Position numbers and translations under genes: made by a program. A stretch of DNA of 64,000 bases. Origin: Kryptolebias marmoratus. Its lineage: Eukaryota > Chordata > Actinopteri > Cyprinodontiformes > Rivulidae. The stretch spans positions 20,775,947 to 20,839,946 of the forward strand of contig NC_051433.1 in NCBI RefSeq assembly GCF_001649575.2, read 5' to 3'. The first letter of the stretch is position 1; every line of letters begins with the position of its first letter. Positions 13,984-26,681 of this stretch are shown here, in pieces. The notes below the pieces were generated by a model. It saw only the letters and a program-made list of their open reading frames with translations, ran no database searches and was not told where the DNA came from.

Positions 13984-14521
13984 CTTTAATGCAGTATTTC
14001 CCAGCCTTTTGTCCTCCGAGCTTCCCTTCTTCCCCCTCCTTCCTGCTCTTGTGCATGTGCGCACACGCGCACGTGAACCGCTGTAGAAATGATTGCTAAT
14101 TTATTGGAAATTCATTAATACATAACAATAGTGTTATGTTTCCATGCTTGAAATAGAAAAGCGCAACACGTGTAAATTTCCAGCTGAAGCATGTTAAATA
14201 TTGATTTGTAAAGACGCACAGACAAAGCCTCCAGACCTTCTCAATCTAGCTCCTTATGTAACAAAAAGGTTTTGGTCTGGACGCTGCAGGAAATGGCGTT
14301 TTAATCAAACTGCGTCTGTCAGTTCAAGCTTGTTTTATTTTACAGTTTTTAGGTCTTTAAATTCCAGACACACCATCGCTTGTAAAAGGCCGTTTTCTGT
14401 TTAATAGCGGCATGAATGCAATTAAATTTTCATCCAGCCTTTTGAAAATCATTTACTGCAATACTATTTTGTCCAAAACTTTTGGACAGCCTCTGCGCCA
14501 CTGGGAACCACTGCTCTAATG
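13984..14521. mobile_element. Non-autonomous hAT (Charlie-like) element with 8-bp target duplication
   Basis: The element spans 13992-14513 (522 bp). The left end CAGTATTTCCCAGCCTTTTG and right end ..GCCACTGGGAACCACTG are imperfect inverted repeats of the CAGTGGTTCCCA type typical of hAT elements. The flanks CTTTAATG (13984-13991) and CTCTAATG (14514-14521) form an 8-bp direct repeat with one mismatch. The short open frame inside has no transposase similarity that I recognise. Confidence 0.82.
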
Positions 14522-15772
14522 AGGAACCAAAAGTCGCTTACTTGTCCAGTAACCTCACTGAAATCTAAAAATGAAGCCTTTTACCTCATGATGCTGAGGG
14601 AGAACAAACAAGGAACACACTGAGGACAAAAAAAGAAAAGGGGGGGGGGGGGGGATTCATGTGAAGATGAGGGATGACACGTTTACTGATGCTCATTCTT
14701 CCAGAAAATGCCTGCAAAACTCCAGATTAGTAGGTCACATGGGGTTTGGCCGCTCACAAAGTGACTGGGAGTCGATACAAACATACATACATAAAATAAA
14801 AACAAAAAAAAAACAGTAAATTGTGCTTTTTGTGTGTGTGTTTCTGTGGAAATTAACCTGCCGCTGACCACAGAGTTCTCTGTGCCAGCTGCTGACATGC
14901 TCGCTGGCCTCCAAGCGAATCCTTTACATTCCACAAATGAGTGCAGCTCAGCCAGCTCCGGGGCCAGACCACCGAGGCCGGACCCCCTCTGCCCCGCAGA
15001 CAATCGGCCTCTGTCCTCCAAATGAGCCTCTTCAATTAGTCATTAAACAAGAGCGACCGGCCAGTGGATGTGTGCCCTCACTCTTTCCAATCAATAAAAT
15101 GCCAGTTTTTTGTAACTCAACTCTTCTAATTACATTTTGGAGGGAGAGAAGAAGCAAAGTGCTTTTGTTTTTTTTTGGTTTTGTTTTGGTTTTTTTTACT
15201 CCTACTGCCGTTTTAATGTAGCTACAGAAAATCAAACCATCAAACTGTGTATTCTTGCATTCAACTGCAAAAATAAACCCCAACGTAAGGGTTTTGCATT
15301 GAAATACATTATTAAAATGTGCTTTGACAGTTTCAACTTCAACCTGTAATATTCGTATCATGCGGTTAAGTTCTTCCAAACTAGAGACACATTAGATATG
15401 AGTGACAGGCCCTGTAAGGAGCCGAACACAGCAGTTTGTGGTCAAAAGAAAATAAAGAAATCTATATTATACCTAGCTGTCCTCTATACATATGTGGGCC
15501 ACATGTTTCAACCACAAATTGGCTGACTGTATATAAGCAGCGTTTTTTGGATGTCATTAATGTTTGCCATGCAGGCGATAACCTCGCCTCTCTAACAGTC
15601 AGTCAGGGCAACCGGGACTCTACAGGGTCACTGTTAGTGGGCAGATCACTACCACCGCATCACACAGACATAAAGGTTTTTGATGGATGCATTGATGAGA
15701 TGTAGGCTTCACTGTTAAGGAAACTTCATGACCACTTCATAAGTCACTTTGCTTGGAAGCCTTTGAAGTGTG

Positions 15773-15795
15773 TATATATATATATATATATATAT
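15773..15795. repeat. (TA)n microsatellite
   Basis: About 11 TA units following GTG. Confidence 0.95.
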
Positions 15796-18700
15796 GATAG
15801 AAATGATAGAAATTAACTGGAAATTAGAGGTTATTTAGACATATTCAAACAGAAATGTAATTATTTTGTTTTGTCATAGGTAGGCATCAGTGCAATAATA
15901 ATACCATTAAAAATAAAAATGATTACATTTCAACAGATTTCTTTGTAAGTAGAAACTTGATTTTTATTGCAGTAAGCAATGGGAGTGTGATGGAGGAATA
16001 GCATAAATATACTCAAGTGTACTTGCATAAAATCTGGTTATTTTAGTCAAGATTATGCTAAAGTATGGATTTTCCAACTATATGTTAAAGCCCTGTTTAG
16101 GGCCAACCTTCGATATTTTAAATTCCAGCTTTATTCCCATAAATCCCTGTTAATTCCCACGTGAAGTTTCCAACTTTGAAAGCAAAGCAAAAAAGAGTAA
16201 AACATGCTGTGAAGATGTGCACGTTCACTGATTTGTTCTAGTTTTTACTGCATTTTTAGCTGATTTGTGCCGCGGCAGAAATAATAAGGGAGACTGGAAG
16301 ACGCAGCTTGTTAATTTTTATCAATATTTTACAAAATAAAACGTCAAGCAGAAAATCCCAGAGATTAGATAGGAAGCAATGTCTTCAAAAGAAAGCTCAT
16401 CGGCAAGAGGGAACTAGATCACCAGCCTTGTCGGAGGTGAAGACTCTCCATGACAACTCTGTTACACCTCAGTGAATCTGATCCTTCATAACAATTTGCA
16501 TCAAGATCTTCTAAACGTATGAATCGGAGCTGACAGAAACATACTGCATAATAGAAAACTGCTGACTCTTTCCCTTTAGACCAGTGTTTATTTTTTTCCC
16601 CCCTATTCTCAGCCTTTTCAATGAAACGCCAACGCACCACATGGCTGCAGCTACCACTGGGAGAAATCAACGTCCAACATGTATTAAGAAACACTTTCTC
16701 ATCTTGGAAAGAAACCATGATCAGCACAAAGTCGATCGCTTCTCGTGACTTCACGATCTGGGTTAGCTTCTTTTGTGACTTAAAGGATCACTTCTGCTGC
16801 ACGAAACATGAACGTTAGTGGAAGAACGGTTCTGAACCGGTTCAATCAAGACACAACTGAGCCCATCAGTGTCAGCCAGGATCAATTTACGTAAAGCAGT
16901 AATATTTATTCAGCTATAGCGCATCAACTGTTTCTGTTATCTCGTATAACCTGCTGGTGATTACTTGCATTCTGGAGAATGGAGCACTGCTTTAAGTCAA
17001 GTCTTTCTTTATTTACCTAAACAGTAAAATGATTAAATGGCAGCATCAGACTTCTCTGTGCGCGAGTGGGTTTTATGGAGACTGCAGTCTCTTCTCTGCG
17101 CTAGAGCTTCTTCCTCAGGACAGGAGGTACAACAGAGAACAAGCTTGTTAAGCAGAACCAAACTGACATTGACAGCAGTAAAATCCGACAATTCTTCCCG
17201 TAAAATAAGAAGCTAGTGAATCAAATATTTCCCGACCTCTGAATCTTTGACTATTCCCTTCGAGCACCGAGCTGTTCGATAAGCACAAAGTGTTAACAGT
17301 GTTGTGTTTCTGCACAACACTGAGAAAGCCCTATAAGCAGACAGAAGAAGAAAAAATAAAAACACCCTACCTTTAGCAAGATACTGCAAGTCTGATTGTT
17401 CGAGGATGAAAAATAAAAAAAACACAACTTCCTGGGAATTCTTCTACAACAGAGAAGGTATTTTCATGGGGAAAAAAGGCCAGAGGAAGTGGTTCTGCCT
17501 TCTTATCTTGTCCAAGAAAACCCAAAGTGTTTGTGTGCAGTGTGGGCACAGAGGCAGAAATCAGATAATATTTCTGTCTCCTCAGCAAGTTCGGTGTGGC
17601 CAAACTTGCACGGAACACGTGTGAAGGTGTGGACGATAAATGTGCGAGCTCATTCGTCACACTGGGCTGTGGGCTTGATCTTAGAACCGCCAACCTGAGA
17701 CGACTCAGAGTTCTAAAATCGGAGGGATTGTAAAACTTTTATAACAAATAAAAAAAGGACAGTGCTAATCAAAACCTCAACAAAAAGATCTTTAACGCTC
17801 TTAGTTAAAAGTTGTGTCCAGGGCGGGGAACATACCATTCTTCGAAAACTGAATTAGTGGCCTGGGATCAGAGCACACATCTGTTGTTTGTGCAGCTATT
17901 TCCCCCCCCTTCTACTTGCAGTTTCAGAGAAGTGGATGAGAAAGGGGGACATTAAAAAGCTTTCCGAGCACATTAGATGTGATAGCAGATCAAAGAATAA
18001 GCAGACTCGGACTTGAAACACGTGTATGTGTGCTTAAACCAACGCTAGGCCGCGCAGCTCGGAGGCAGAAACTGACAGCACGAGAAGATAATGACATCAG
18101 ACCACCCAGAATCCAACTGAGCAAGTCTAACCACATACATCTCATTCAATACAAGCCTCATTCCACCCCCCCCCCCATCTGTTCAGTTTCACTTTACAAA
18201 TCTGGACTTCTTTCGTTTGTCTTCAAAACTGAGCAAAATGTTCCTTATTCAGTTGTCAAGGGTTTCTACGTACAAACCCAATATCCTACAAAAAATATAT
18301 ATATTTTCTTAAATGGGCTAAAGGATGCGTGGCGGTCCAGAGCGAAAACAAACAAAACAAAACAAAAAAAAAACCAACCTAGTTTAGTGATAGAAGGCAG
18401 AAAGAAAAACAACTGTAGATTAAAGAGTTGGAGCTGTCGAGACAGGCTGCAGGCGTGATGAATGCAAGGCTATTAGCTTTGGGAAAGTATTTCATCATAG
18501 CCTTGGAGAACAAAACAGGAAAAAAAAAAAGAAAAGAAAAGTGCAACGCATCAGATAACCGAGTAGCTGGGAAAGCACGGCAGATCAACTGGACCCACAG
18601 CGAAACTAGAAACGTGCGTCGGACACAGGCAGAGTCAAATGAGACGGACACGTAGCGAGTCACCATCTGCCTGCTGCAGTGTGAGGCGTGTCCAGTTCTC

Positions 18701-19043
18701 AAAGTGTCCCACTGACTAATTGAGGCTTGCTTTTAACCTCACACAAACCTTGACATTACATCAACACGTTCACTTAAAGAGAAACAGGAACTTAGAACAA
18801 CAGCATGCTGTATACTTGATGCACAAAGCAAATAATTTTGTTCATAATTTCCAGAGGAGAGATGAGAGAATTCTCATGCCCCCCGCCCCCGGGGTTTTCA
18901 CTATTATTCCATGATTAGTATTGCATGTATGTTAGAAAGTTCAAGTTCGCACTGAGCTTCACGTACTATTGTGACAAGTTGCATGCTTGAGTCAAATCTC
19001 ATTATGTCACTTCCCCTTGCTTCTTAGCCCTACCCTTAAAAAC

Positions 19044-19046
<3 letters not shown>

Positions 19047-19085
<39 letters not shown>

Positions 19086-19187
19086 NNNNNNNNNNNNNNN
19101 NNNNNNNNNNNNNNNNNNNNNNNNNNNNNNNNNNNNNNNNNNNNNNNNNNNNNNNNNNNNNNNNNNNNNAAAAAAAAAAAAAAAAAA
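19047..19187. other. Assembly gap (84 N) between poly(T) and poly(A)
   Basis: T39 (19047-19085) leads into N (19086-19169), followed by A18 (19170-19187). The homopolymers on the two sides are complementary to each other. Confidence 0.97.
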
Positions 19188-22100
19188 GAAGTATTTTCTC
19201 AAAAAAAAAATCACTGGCAGAAAACCCATTTTAATGTTTACTCTGATAAATAACAATGTATCACATTTGGTATGATTGTCAATTATGTGGGCATAAAAAG
19301 AATTGCCCAGAGTTGTTAACTGTTAACACAGGGAATGGTAAGCATGAACGGGAGATGTTTGACCTAGCGCTTCATGTCAACATTGCTGAGTTAAAGACGT
19401 TTGGAAATTACGCTTCTTATGTTCCGTTTGTGTCAGCTCACAATGTTGGCGGGACATGACGTGATCGATGCACATGTGAACAGCTAGAGGCAGCTCAAAG
19501 AGAGGCTCATCTTTTCAGCCATATTGCAGAGCTGTTTGACGAAAAAGCTTGTTATACACGTCTAGTTTAATGTATGCTGATGTATTACGTTTGTTGTCAT
19601 TCTTTCCTAACAGGCATGAAAACTAATATGTATATTTCATGGCTGTTGCAGGCTTGACAACTAGTTTTACATGCCATATTTAGGAGATTTTACATAAAAA
19701 GCACCTGTATATAGGAATATGTAAAAAGAAACTGCAACAACTAAGAGCACAGACTTCTTGAAGGGGTGCCCCGATGTTACAGTGGATTTTAACCACTAAT
19801 CTTTGCAACTTTAAAACTATAAGCTGAATGGTAGCGGAAGGCAAATGGTAGGGGTAAAGCTGGTATCTCACCGGGCTGCGACTGTTGAAGACTAGTTGGC
19901 GACAGAAAATTGCAAAACCAAAACTTTTGAATTTTCCGTTGCAGCCTCACTGAATTCCGAGTGTTTGCCGCCAGGCCGGAGTGTTCCCAGAAATCCTGCT
20001 CAGTTTATACTACGTTATCAGCACAGCCAGCGAGCCATGCAGCGGAGTTTTGCATGGCAAATTTTTTGAAAGAAATCACAGCCCATTTTTGTGTGCACGA
20101 CTTGTAAAACTGCATCCATGCTTATCATTTCGTTGTCCACCACCTTGTAACCTGCCTCAGCCCGGTTTATACCCACCCTGGCAGACAGATAAGCAGATCT
20201 GCGCCGGTTATTTAAAATCATTGTTTATCCTTGGCGTGGTTAGACCTGGATATTTGTGGCTGTGGCCCCTGGTGTTTTCTGAACAACAGCGGATCTCAAC
20301 ACGGATGCAATTTGAAAAATGCACTTCTATTCAAATCAGCTCCTAAAACAGTTGATTTGCCTAAAAAAAAAAAAAGACGAGCGAGGTTGTGCTTTCTCTG
20401 CAAACAGCATCCGTTTCAGAAACGCATCCATGGAGAGTCCGTGGCAGGTGTGTGTATTAAGCACAATTCGCAGAAGTTGGAGAAAATAAACAAAACACAG
20501 GATATTAATCAGTGTGACGCCGTTGCAACAGCGGACACATCTGAGGGCATCACAAGACCTGTTATTGCTCAAGTGGCCGCAGAAAAACGCCACCAGCCTT
20601 ATTATTTCTTTCCACTTTTCTGGTGAGGCAGGAAGGCAAACCCCAAGTGGTTTCATGCCGCCAGCCCATGTTGGCGTGACCCGCTCCGGGGAAAGTGGCA
20701 GGGGGGGAGTTTGACTGGGGCGGTACACCTGTCAAACAGCAATGTGGGTGTCTCAATGTGTGCTTGGAGGTAAAACCTTCTCTGAAGTTGAAGCAAAGCT
20801 CTGCAGTGTGGCTGCGCAATTATAGGAGGGTTGTGTGTGTTTGGTTTTTTGTTTTTTGTTTCCCCCCCACACACACAAGCATGTCAATGCAGATTTTATT
20901 TTGCAAGTGCAAACAAGGCAATGAGAAATTACAAATCCAAGTTTTCATAGAGTAGGAAAACGGCTCTAGAATTACAGAAATTGAATTGAAAGGGGTTTGA
21001 GCGGTTCTTCCGACTATTTTGTCTTGCAGATTTCACCGAGCACGCTGAAAACTCAAGCGACTCCCACATTTCTCCCAGCACTGCACTCTGAAGCAGCTTC
21101 ACAGCTCTTTCTAAACATCCCGCCGCACGACTGACTGCCTGCCAAGCGCACTGCCCCTCAAGTATGATAGGATTTCTGAAATATTGTGAAAAATAATGCC
21201 TACATGACACTCAAGCACATCAAGGAGCTCTCAGACAGACGTAGGCATCCGGTTACTGGATGACTGTGGGCACGCTCTGGGTCCAGGTATCGGGAGGGGG
21301 GAGGAATGCAAGGCATATGGTTGTGATTAAAACAGGGGTGGGGGAGCACTGCGTTTACATTAGCATGCTGCCTATAGGGCTATGGAACTTTATGGGGAGC
21401 CATGCCAGTCCCAGTGCTTCGTCTGCTATATGCGCCGAGTTTATAGAGCCCGAATCGAAATATTGAAATACAAAAACGAGGCGCATTTTCCTATCCAACT
21501 GCTGTGCTGAGCAAGTTTATTCCTTTCCAATCACTGGCATCCAGTCTGAGAAGTTTGCCTTTTTTGTGATAAAGTATTTCAGCAAGAAGGCTGACACAAA
21601 ATCTTTGAAACAAGATATAACCACTTCATAGGTCAGGAGAAAAAAAACCAAAAAAAACAAAAACTAAATTCCTCTCAGCTACATGAAACTGTTCACATTC
21701 AGGACCGATGCAACATCTGGCTTTTAGTCCCCCCCCATGTCTAACCACTTGTTTACCAAATTAACCAACGGACTGGTTGAAATAGAAAAGCTCTGAAGAA
21801 GAAAAATCTGACCCAGTACAGCAAAAAACAGACTGTATTATGATGTAAATTATAGGTACATATGTACACAACGTCTGAAATGTAATTCTACTGCAGATGG
21901 ATAAAACACTGAAGAGGAGTCAGAACAAGCACAGTGGAGGATTTAGTTCAAATAAAAACTGAAAGAGCAAAATAAAGTAACAGAGGGAAAGATTTAGAGT
22001 GTTAACACCCCTCCAGTTTGGGTTCTTATTACAGATGAACACTCGCGTCTTACCGATGTAAGGGTAAAGCATTATTCATCCAAAAACAGACTTTCAAACA

Positions 22101-25100
22101 AAAAGCTTGGGGCAAAAAAAAAACCTCACATCAGAAATCCTCTCTTAGTAAGTTTTACAGCTTGAGATCCACTGCAGCTTTTTCGTCAGCTTTTATTTTA
22201 TGGTCTTACAACGAGTTGTGCTGCTTGTTGCATCTTAATACTTCAGTTAAAGAAAGTAAGTGTTTTATTTGTAAGGCGAAGACAAGAATAATGACATCTG
22301 AGCAGGAGGAGGAAGACTTGCAGCGAACAGTGACGTTAATCTTTTAAAAAGGCAAACTGAACGAACAGTTTACCAACAGATGAGAGGTTTTATAAGCCCT
22401 GCGAGACTGCAAACAAGGGAGCGTCACGTTAAGGAGCAATTACTTCAAATCGGCGTTAGTCGGTGGCTGAAAAGAAACGGTCGGACAATGAGTTTTATTG
22501 GCATTGCACAACCCTACAGGGTGGAGGGCTCTAACTGCATTTGTAAGTTTTCTTGTAAAACAGCTGCTGGTACAGTAGTCATGTCTGCACACTGTTGTTT
22601 GCCATTTAATGGTGCAATAAATATATTTTTTTTTGGAAAGAAGTTAAAATGTCCAAATAAGATGCTCCAACATAATAAAAAAATATCATATTTACCGTCA
22701 GATGTATAGGAAGTAAATAACTGTTTGTTTGAGCTCATCTTTTTCATTCACAGATGCCAAAAAAGGATCAACAGGACAGACAAATTCACAGAGAGTCCAG
22801 TCTTTCTGAAGATGAACAGGTGAAATTCGTTAAGGGAGAAAAAAAAAAAAACAACAAAATGCAGGTCATCAACAAGCTTGATAACTCTCTAACAGGAAAC
22901 AAGCGTGATTTGTGGCTTCTGAATCCTGACACGGTCCACTTCGGGCTCATTAAACAGAGGGACCAACAGGGTACGGCCATCCCCCCCCCAGCCCCGCGCC
23001 CCCGACGTGAAATATGGAGGTAATATCTGTCGCCAGCTGTTGGAGGATCCTGACAGCTTAATGACTCAGTCAGCGAGGCCTGGCAAACACAGACACACAA
23101 ACATGGGTGTGAACCGCCACATCTAGCCCTGTCCTGCTGCAGTTTATTGAATTATGGAGCGGTTTATGTGTGAACTAATTGCACAAGCACCTAATAAATT
23201 TTTTATCAAGATCTTCAACAATGCGTGAAATAGAGGTGAACTGAGATAAATAATAATAATGATAATAATAAAAACTTTACAAAACCAAACTTAAAACAAA
23301 TCTCAAAAAGCCCGGACAGAAAAAAGGCTCGTGGCGGCAAACGATCCGTTCACAGTTGTGTTTTAGCCATGTTCTTGTTCAAGACTGACCTGTTGTGGGT
23401 CAAAAACATGTGACAAACCACTAGAGAAGTGTAAACACAGTGAGAGAATGCGGTACCAAAGGACAACAAAGTTGGGGGTTTCTTCACTGCTGCGGGTACA
23501 ACTACAAAGAGAAACGTAAATAGAGTTTAAGAGCGGGGTGGAATTACTGGTATTACTCCGGATTTATTGTCATGTGATGTAATTGGATTCTTGGCAATAT
23601 GATCTTTGAGATGGGATGGAGAACAGGGGAGAAAATGAGGGAGATGAGCGGAGGAGGGGTTCGTGGAGACAAGGATGAGGATTGATTTTGGTTTCGACAC
23701 TGGAATGAGTCTCGGGCTCCATAAGGTCCTGTAGAGCCCACCGCAGTCGCCGAAAGAAGCTGCACCACCCACAGATTTTATGTCCCACATGAACTCATTC
23801 AATCAGTCCAAGAAAAAAAAAAAAAACTCCCAGGAGAGAGACAGTTACAGTGGGTGTGAGCTAAAATGCTAATGAGAGCGGAATGAGGTAATATGTCAGG
23901 CTTTTGGTTCCCACGACTCTGGGCCCACAACCACCTCATCTTACCTGGTTATTTTATTTCTTTTTTAAAAGTTTCGTTGCGTGTCAAGTTGAATGTTAAA
24001 TATGTGCCAGGCCAATGAACACATCAGCAGAGCTAGTTAATGTGTGTAGCTGCAGCCTAGTACTAAAATGGATACCGTGGACTCGTGTAGATGTTGGACG
24101 TACAAGACAGATTCTCCATGTCGCCATGGGAGCAACTGATGTTACTTTGCAGCTGGGGGGGTGGATTTTTGCAGGAGATCAGATCATCAAATACAGTTCA
24201 TCCATGGTCGGGGCTTCACATGGCCAGGTATTGATCCGTCTGTGAAAGCTCAGCCTATTTGTCTCTAATTTATAACAGAAAGCTAAAGTTTTAGAAATAC
24301 AAGTTTCCGTTTTACGACAGATGAACACTCCGATCCAGATGCACAACGTCCATCACCTTTCAGTGGTTTTACTATAAATAGAGTGACGGGCTCATTGGTT
24401 AACAGAGACTGAGCTGCTAAGTGTGAGTTAGAATGAAATACCTCCCTGTACAGCTGGCGCTCAGCGGGGCAGAAACAAGTCAGACACAGACCAGATGAGC
24501 AGGTACACACAAAAACACATCCCCAAAAAAAGGAAAAAAAAGGACTATGATCTACCCTCTCGTCCTGTATCTGCTCCAGTTCTTTTTATCTGAGCGTTAG
24601 CCAGATGGGGAATGTGCAGAGCGGCGGCGATGAGGGCAGAATCGAAGTCAGGATGGGCATTTTCTCCTGAATTTACTGGGCCCCGTCCAACTCTGCATGG
24701 CACACCTTGAGCGTACAACCTGGCTACACTGCTACCAGAAAGACACCATCCTGAAATATGATTACTACTATTCATTATTGTAACCGAGCTATTGTAGCTT
24801 CATTTGAAAAACAAAAACAAAAAAAAACGTGACTTTGAGAAATGACATTTTAGGCTAAGCCAACAAAGCGAGTTAATGACAAAAACGTCGCCAAAAGGTT
24901 GACGTTTTATATGTCAACAGTGGCTGAAATACACATTCAGGGCTGAGTCACATCCTACAAAGACAGTATCGCCAATGGAGCATGGCATCATAACACTGGT
25001 CTATTTACAAAAAAGGCAAAACAAGGTCACTCTTATGTCCTTGTTTGAGCCTTATGGCACACAGCAACATTTAGGAGCTGTATTTAGACCACATTTGCAG

Positions 25101-25442
25101 GCTTGTGTGCGCACACACAGCCTATGGTCAGAAGTTTTTGGGTACTTGGGAGAACAAAGCCGCGCATTTTCCTCCGCTCCCTTTAACAATGGGGAGCGCA
25201 GCTATGACATCACTTGTTTTGAACTGGATTTAAATATAAACTGCCGTTGCAGAAACTCGTTTCCTGCGGGAATGTTAAAGCTACAAACTCGTGTTTCTCT
25301 GTCTTTTTAACTCAAACACCTTGAGGCTTAGGTAGACTTTCACGGGTTTTCTTCAATAACAATCACTTAATAGTTCACAACTAAATGCCAAATCTGAAAA
25401 AAAATGACAACTACACTAAAATCTATACAGATATTCATCCTA

Positions 25443-26006
25443 AAAAAAAGGATCATTAAGATCTTGTGTGGTGTCTGTGGAAATGATGTTATGAACAATT
25501 ATTATCTTACCTGCTGTAGATAGCTCTTTGAACGGCCTTCCTGCGTCCTAAAACAACTTTAGTCTCGAAACTTTCATTGCAGTTCATGCAACCACAGTTT
25601 AATAAAACCTTTAGATCGGTGTTAACTTTGCATTACAGGGTTATGAACTTTATGGTTATTTACAAGTTCAAATAGCAGTGGTAGCAGCTAGCTGTAGCTG
25701 GTGTAGCATGGATCACTTCCTGCTGAATATCATGTCTCACCAGAACAACATTGTAATGTGAAACTGACAATTTACAAAGTGGAGTTGACACGAACGGCAA
25801 TGACTCTTTCAGGATTTTGAATTTTTGAGATTAGAGTTGTCTCTGCCTAACTCAGACTAGCCGTTAGCTCATCGGGTTAGTCAGAATTAATCTCCATTTC
25901 CCCCAAACTGAAGCAGTTCACAGACCCATCTAATACAGGTAAGATATTTATTGCTCATAACCTTTCCACAAAATCGTACTTTGAAAGCTCTAAACTCGCC
26001 CTTTAA
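25443..26006. mobile_element. Fold-back (inverted-repeat) element, full-length copy
   Basis: The left arm near 25473-25545 (TTATGAACAATTATTATC, then GTAGATAGCTCTTTGAAC) is complementary to the right arm near 25865-25990 (CAGGTAAGATATTTATTGCT, then CATAACCTTTCCACA). The unit is about 560 bp. The centre carries TAGCTAGCTGTAGCT-type sequence, which also occurs in the copy at 56.2-57.1 kb. No open frame of note. Several other copies sit in this window. Confidence 0.7.
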
Positions 26007-26657
26007 AAAAAAGGTAAGATTTGTAAAACATGACTTCTTGACTTCTAAAATGGAAATGAATCCATTGAGACTTAACAGTAAAAACATATTTCTTGTTACA
26101 TTTAGAACCAAGACAACAAACATTTAAATGAAGTTAATTCAATTGGAAACTACAGAAAACTCACTATATTTTTTTTTTCACTGTTTGAGTTTAACCCAGA
26201 TAAAGCCTCAGTTACATTTAAACACAAAAACTACAACTTAAATGTAAAAAAAACCAATGGGTAAATCAACAACTGAATAAAAAAGACAAGCCGTTCTGAA
26301 ATATTTATTCACCGCATGTTGATAAATAAAACATGCAAACATTTTTGCACTAAACAGAAAAGCCTTTTTAAAAAAAACTAAAATCAGCTGAATGACTTGT
26401 TAATCTAAAGGGGCAGGTCGTAAACAAGCTTGTCCTTTTTTTTCTAAATACGTAAATAAATATCTGAAATAAGAAGACCGCTGTGACTAGATATGTACTC
26501 CCAGATGTGGTACCTCGCTGTCTGCGCGGAGGGAAGGCTGGAATGTGCTCCGTCCGTACTCGGGCAGCTAAACAAAGTTATCTGACGGCAACATCATGAG
26601 ACTGAGAGCTGCTCCTCTCCCCACTAAGGTTTATCTTCTGTTTCCCGAGTCTGTCTC

Positions 26658-26681
26658 TGTGTGTGTGTGTGTGTGTGTGTT
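26658..26681. repeat. (TG)n microsatellite
   Basis: About 12 TG units between TCTGTC and TCGGG. Confidence 0.95.

Larger units (their letters stand above)
14522..25442. other. No gene seen: intronic DNA
   Basis: Content: a G15 tract at 14640-14654, a GC-richer block at 14860-15080 with CCTCTTCAATTAGTCATTAA, the TA array at 15.8 kb, and the poly(T)/gap/poly(A) junction at 19.05-19.19 kb. The 159-codon frame at 17979-18458 has the composition of chance translation. No exon signals were recognised. Confidence 0.55.

Noticed and set aside
14201..14404. 67-codon frame inside the 522-bp hAT element
   Set aside because: No transposase signature; element is non-autonomous.
17979..18458. 159-codon plus-strand open frame, the longest in the window
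   Set aside because: Composition is that of random AT-rich translation with a poly-lysine/asparagine stretch from an A-rich tract. No domain, no splice signals that frame it, no family resemblance.
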